NCBI GenBank assembly: GCA_964407285.1
Contig: CAYOVG010000343.1
Coordinates: forward strand, 1 to 7,532
Reading direction: 5' to 3'
Length of the DNA stretch: 7,532 bases
From: CAYOVG01 sp964407285
Lineage (GTDB): Bacteria > Desulfobacterota > Syntrophobacteria > Syntrophobacterales > Syntrophobacteraceae
Part shown: positions 6,556 through 7,532 of the stretch, piece by piece
How positions within the stretch are numbered: the first letter of the stretch is position 1
Layout: the number at the start of each line of letters is the position of its first letter
Notes under the pieces: model-generated
Database searches by the model: none
The model's input: only the letters and a program-made list of their open reading frames with translations
Told to the model about the DNA's origin: nothing
Made by a program: the position numbers and the translations under genes

Positions 6556-7498
6556 TCTCGAACGAGTCCTGAACGAAGGCACTTTTGCCGTCACCGGTGA
6601 ACTGGGCCCCAAGCGGGGCGTGGACACCGTGCACCTGCGGGAGATGGCACAGCTCATCAAGCCCTATTGCGACGCCTTCAATATAACGGACAACCAGACG
6701 GCGGTAGTGCGCATGTCCTCCATTGCCACGGGAATCATGCTCAAACAAATGGAAATGGACCCGGTCATCCAGATCGTCACCCGGGACCGGAACCGCCTGG
6801 CCATCCAGGCCGACGTGCTGGGCGCGGCCGCTTTCGGCGTCATGAACGTCCTGGCCCTCTCCGGCGACCATCAGACCATGGGCAACCATCCCGGGGCAAA
6901 GAATGTCTACGATCTCGATTCGATGCAGCTCATCCAATGCCTGGTGGGGTTGCGTGAAGGTCGTTTCATGAACGGTGAGGAACTGGAAACCGATCCACCG
7001 CACCTCTTCGTCGGCGCGGCGATCAACCCGTTCGGACACCCCATGGAATTTCGCGTCACCAGGCTGGCCAAGAAGATCAAGGCCGGGGCGCAGTTTGTCC
7101 AGAGCCAGCCGGTTTACGCCATGGATATCTTCAAAAAGTACATGGAAGACGTGAGAAACCGCGGTCTCCATGAGAAGTGCCATATCATGGCCGGCATCAT
7201 CCCCATCAAGAGCATCGGCATGGCCAAGTACATGCGGGACAAGGTCGCCGGCGTGATCGTACCCAATGAGAAGGTCGAGCGGCTGCAAAAGGCGGCCGAT
7301 ACGGTTTCCGACAAGAAAGAGCGGATCATCAAGGTCCGTGAAGAAGCCGTGAACATGGCCGTGGAAGAGATCCACCAGTGCATGGAGATTCCAGGCGTCC
7401 ACGGCGTTCACATCATGGCCGTCGCCTGGGAAGAAATTATCCCCGAGGTGCTCAAGAAGGCCGGCCTGGACAAAGAACGGCCCAAGTACAAGGGTTAA
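6539..7498 (+). CDS. metF: MetF, methylenetetrahydrofolate reductase
   Basis: This 319-residue FMN/FAD TIM-barrel enzyme interconverts 5,10-methylene-THF and 5-methyl-THF, in the methyl branch of the Wood-Ljungdahl pathway (reduction in acetogenesis, or oxidation if acetate is oxidised). Visible features are the N-terminal GELGPKRG with E21 in the place of the family's catalytic Glu, the NITDNQ segment, LSGDH with D110 matching the flavin-contacting Asp of the RGD region in E. coli MetF, and the AAINPFGHP and GAQFVQSQPVY segments typical of the family. The length and the partner metV place it among the MetV-dependent type, which is not expected to take electrons from NADH by itself. AAGGAGG (6526-6532), inside the end of metV, is six bases before the ATG. 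It is the last gene of the operon. Confidence 0.95.
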   Translation: MSVQSNLERVLNEGTFAVTGELGPKRGVDTVHLREMAQLIKPYCDAFNITDNQTAVVRMSSIATGIMLKQMEMDPVIQIVTRDRNRLAIQADVLGAAAFGVMNVLALSGDHQTMGNHPGAKNVYDLDSMQLIQCLVGLREGRFMNGEELETDPPHLFVGAAINPFGHPMEFRVTRLAKKIKAGAQFVQSQPVYAMDIFKKYMEDVRNRGLHEKCHIMAGIIPIKSIGMAKYMRDKVAGVIVPNEKVERLQKAADTVSDKKERIIKVREEAVNMAVEEIHQCMEIPGVHGVHIMAVAWEEIIPEVLKKAGLDKERPKYKG

Positions 7499-7529
7499 GC
7501 CGCGCGTGGCCTGGCCACGCGCGGCTTAG
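7496..7529 (+). terminator. Perfect palindrome at the end of metF, probable terminator
   Basis: AAGCCGCGCGTGGCC (7497-7511) is the exact reverse complement of 7513-7527 with a single T between, so the RNA stem has about 13 pairs closed by a small loop, and T7496-A7528 adds one more pair. The left arm begins inside the metF TAA stop. No T-run is seen in the four bases that remain, but the window ends at 7532, so a U-tract further on cannot be judged. The near-perfect symmetry would also suit a bidirectional terminator. Confidence 0.65.
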
Positions 7530-7532
7530 AGC

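Noticed and set aside
5566..7411. Two minus-strand frames (5566-6660 and 6473-7411)
   Set aside because: They are shadows of mvhD, metV and metF, with no domain or ribosome binding site.
1..7532. CRISPR array, tRNA, rRNA, transposase or phage genes
   Set aside because: No regularly spaced repeats, RNA gene hallmarks or mobile-element proteins were seen.

Overview
The window is one complete operon, all on the + strand, for a type III methylenetetrahydrofolate reductase complex: hdrC, hdrB, hdrA, mvhD, metV, metF. A long non-coding leader precedes it and a palindrome that looks like a terminator follows it. This gene set (MetF and MetV with HdrABC and MvhD) belongs to the methyl branch of the Wood-Ljungdahl pathway in acetogens and in many sulfate-reducing or syntrophic Desulfobacterota. 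The high G+C content, the gene order, the double-module HdrA and the use of selenocysteine suggest a Desulfobacterota-like anaerobe. That placement is inference; no taxonomic marker is in the window.

Layout. Positions 1-643 hold no recognisable gene. They contain a hairpin (31-57), a good sigma70-like promoter (104-132), a C-rich, G-free tract, several short hairpins, an imperfect inverted repeat of the CACAGAG type (477-527) and a weaker second promoter candidate (533-561). hdrC (644-1291), hdrB (1295-2170) and hdrA (2167-5208) are tightly packed. A 129-base, more AT-rich spacer follows. Then come mvhD (5338-5853), metV (5860-6555) and metF (6539-7498), again tightly coupled. The final stem-loop begins inside the metF stop codon.

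How the genes work together. MetF carries the FMN site that interconverts methylene-THF and methyl-THF. MetV is its iron-sulfur partner. MvhD is a small [2Fe-2S] protein that links an electron-transfer partner to HdrA. HdrA is the flavin and iron-sulfur hub, and HdrB and HdrC form the heterodisulfide-reductase-like arm. No hydrogenase, formate dehydrogenase or NADH-binding subunit is encoded here, so the second electron partner lies elsewhere or is soluble.

The main result is that mvhD is interrupted by a TGA (5611-5613) at the position where the family has the first Cys of its GCxxGxCH motif. The same frame continues with intact, family-typical MvhD sequence to a TAG at 5851-5853, just before metV. 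Starting 12 bases after the TGA is a stem-loop with one bulged base and a GG-containing apical loop, as expected of a bacterial SECIS element. The best reading is a selenocysteine-containing MvhD (Sec92), which a routine gene caller would split or call a pseudogene.
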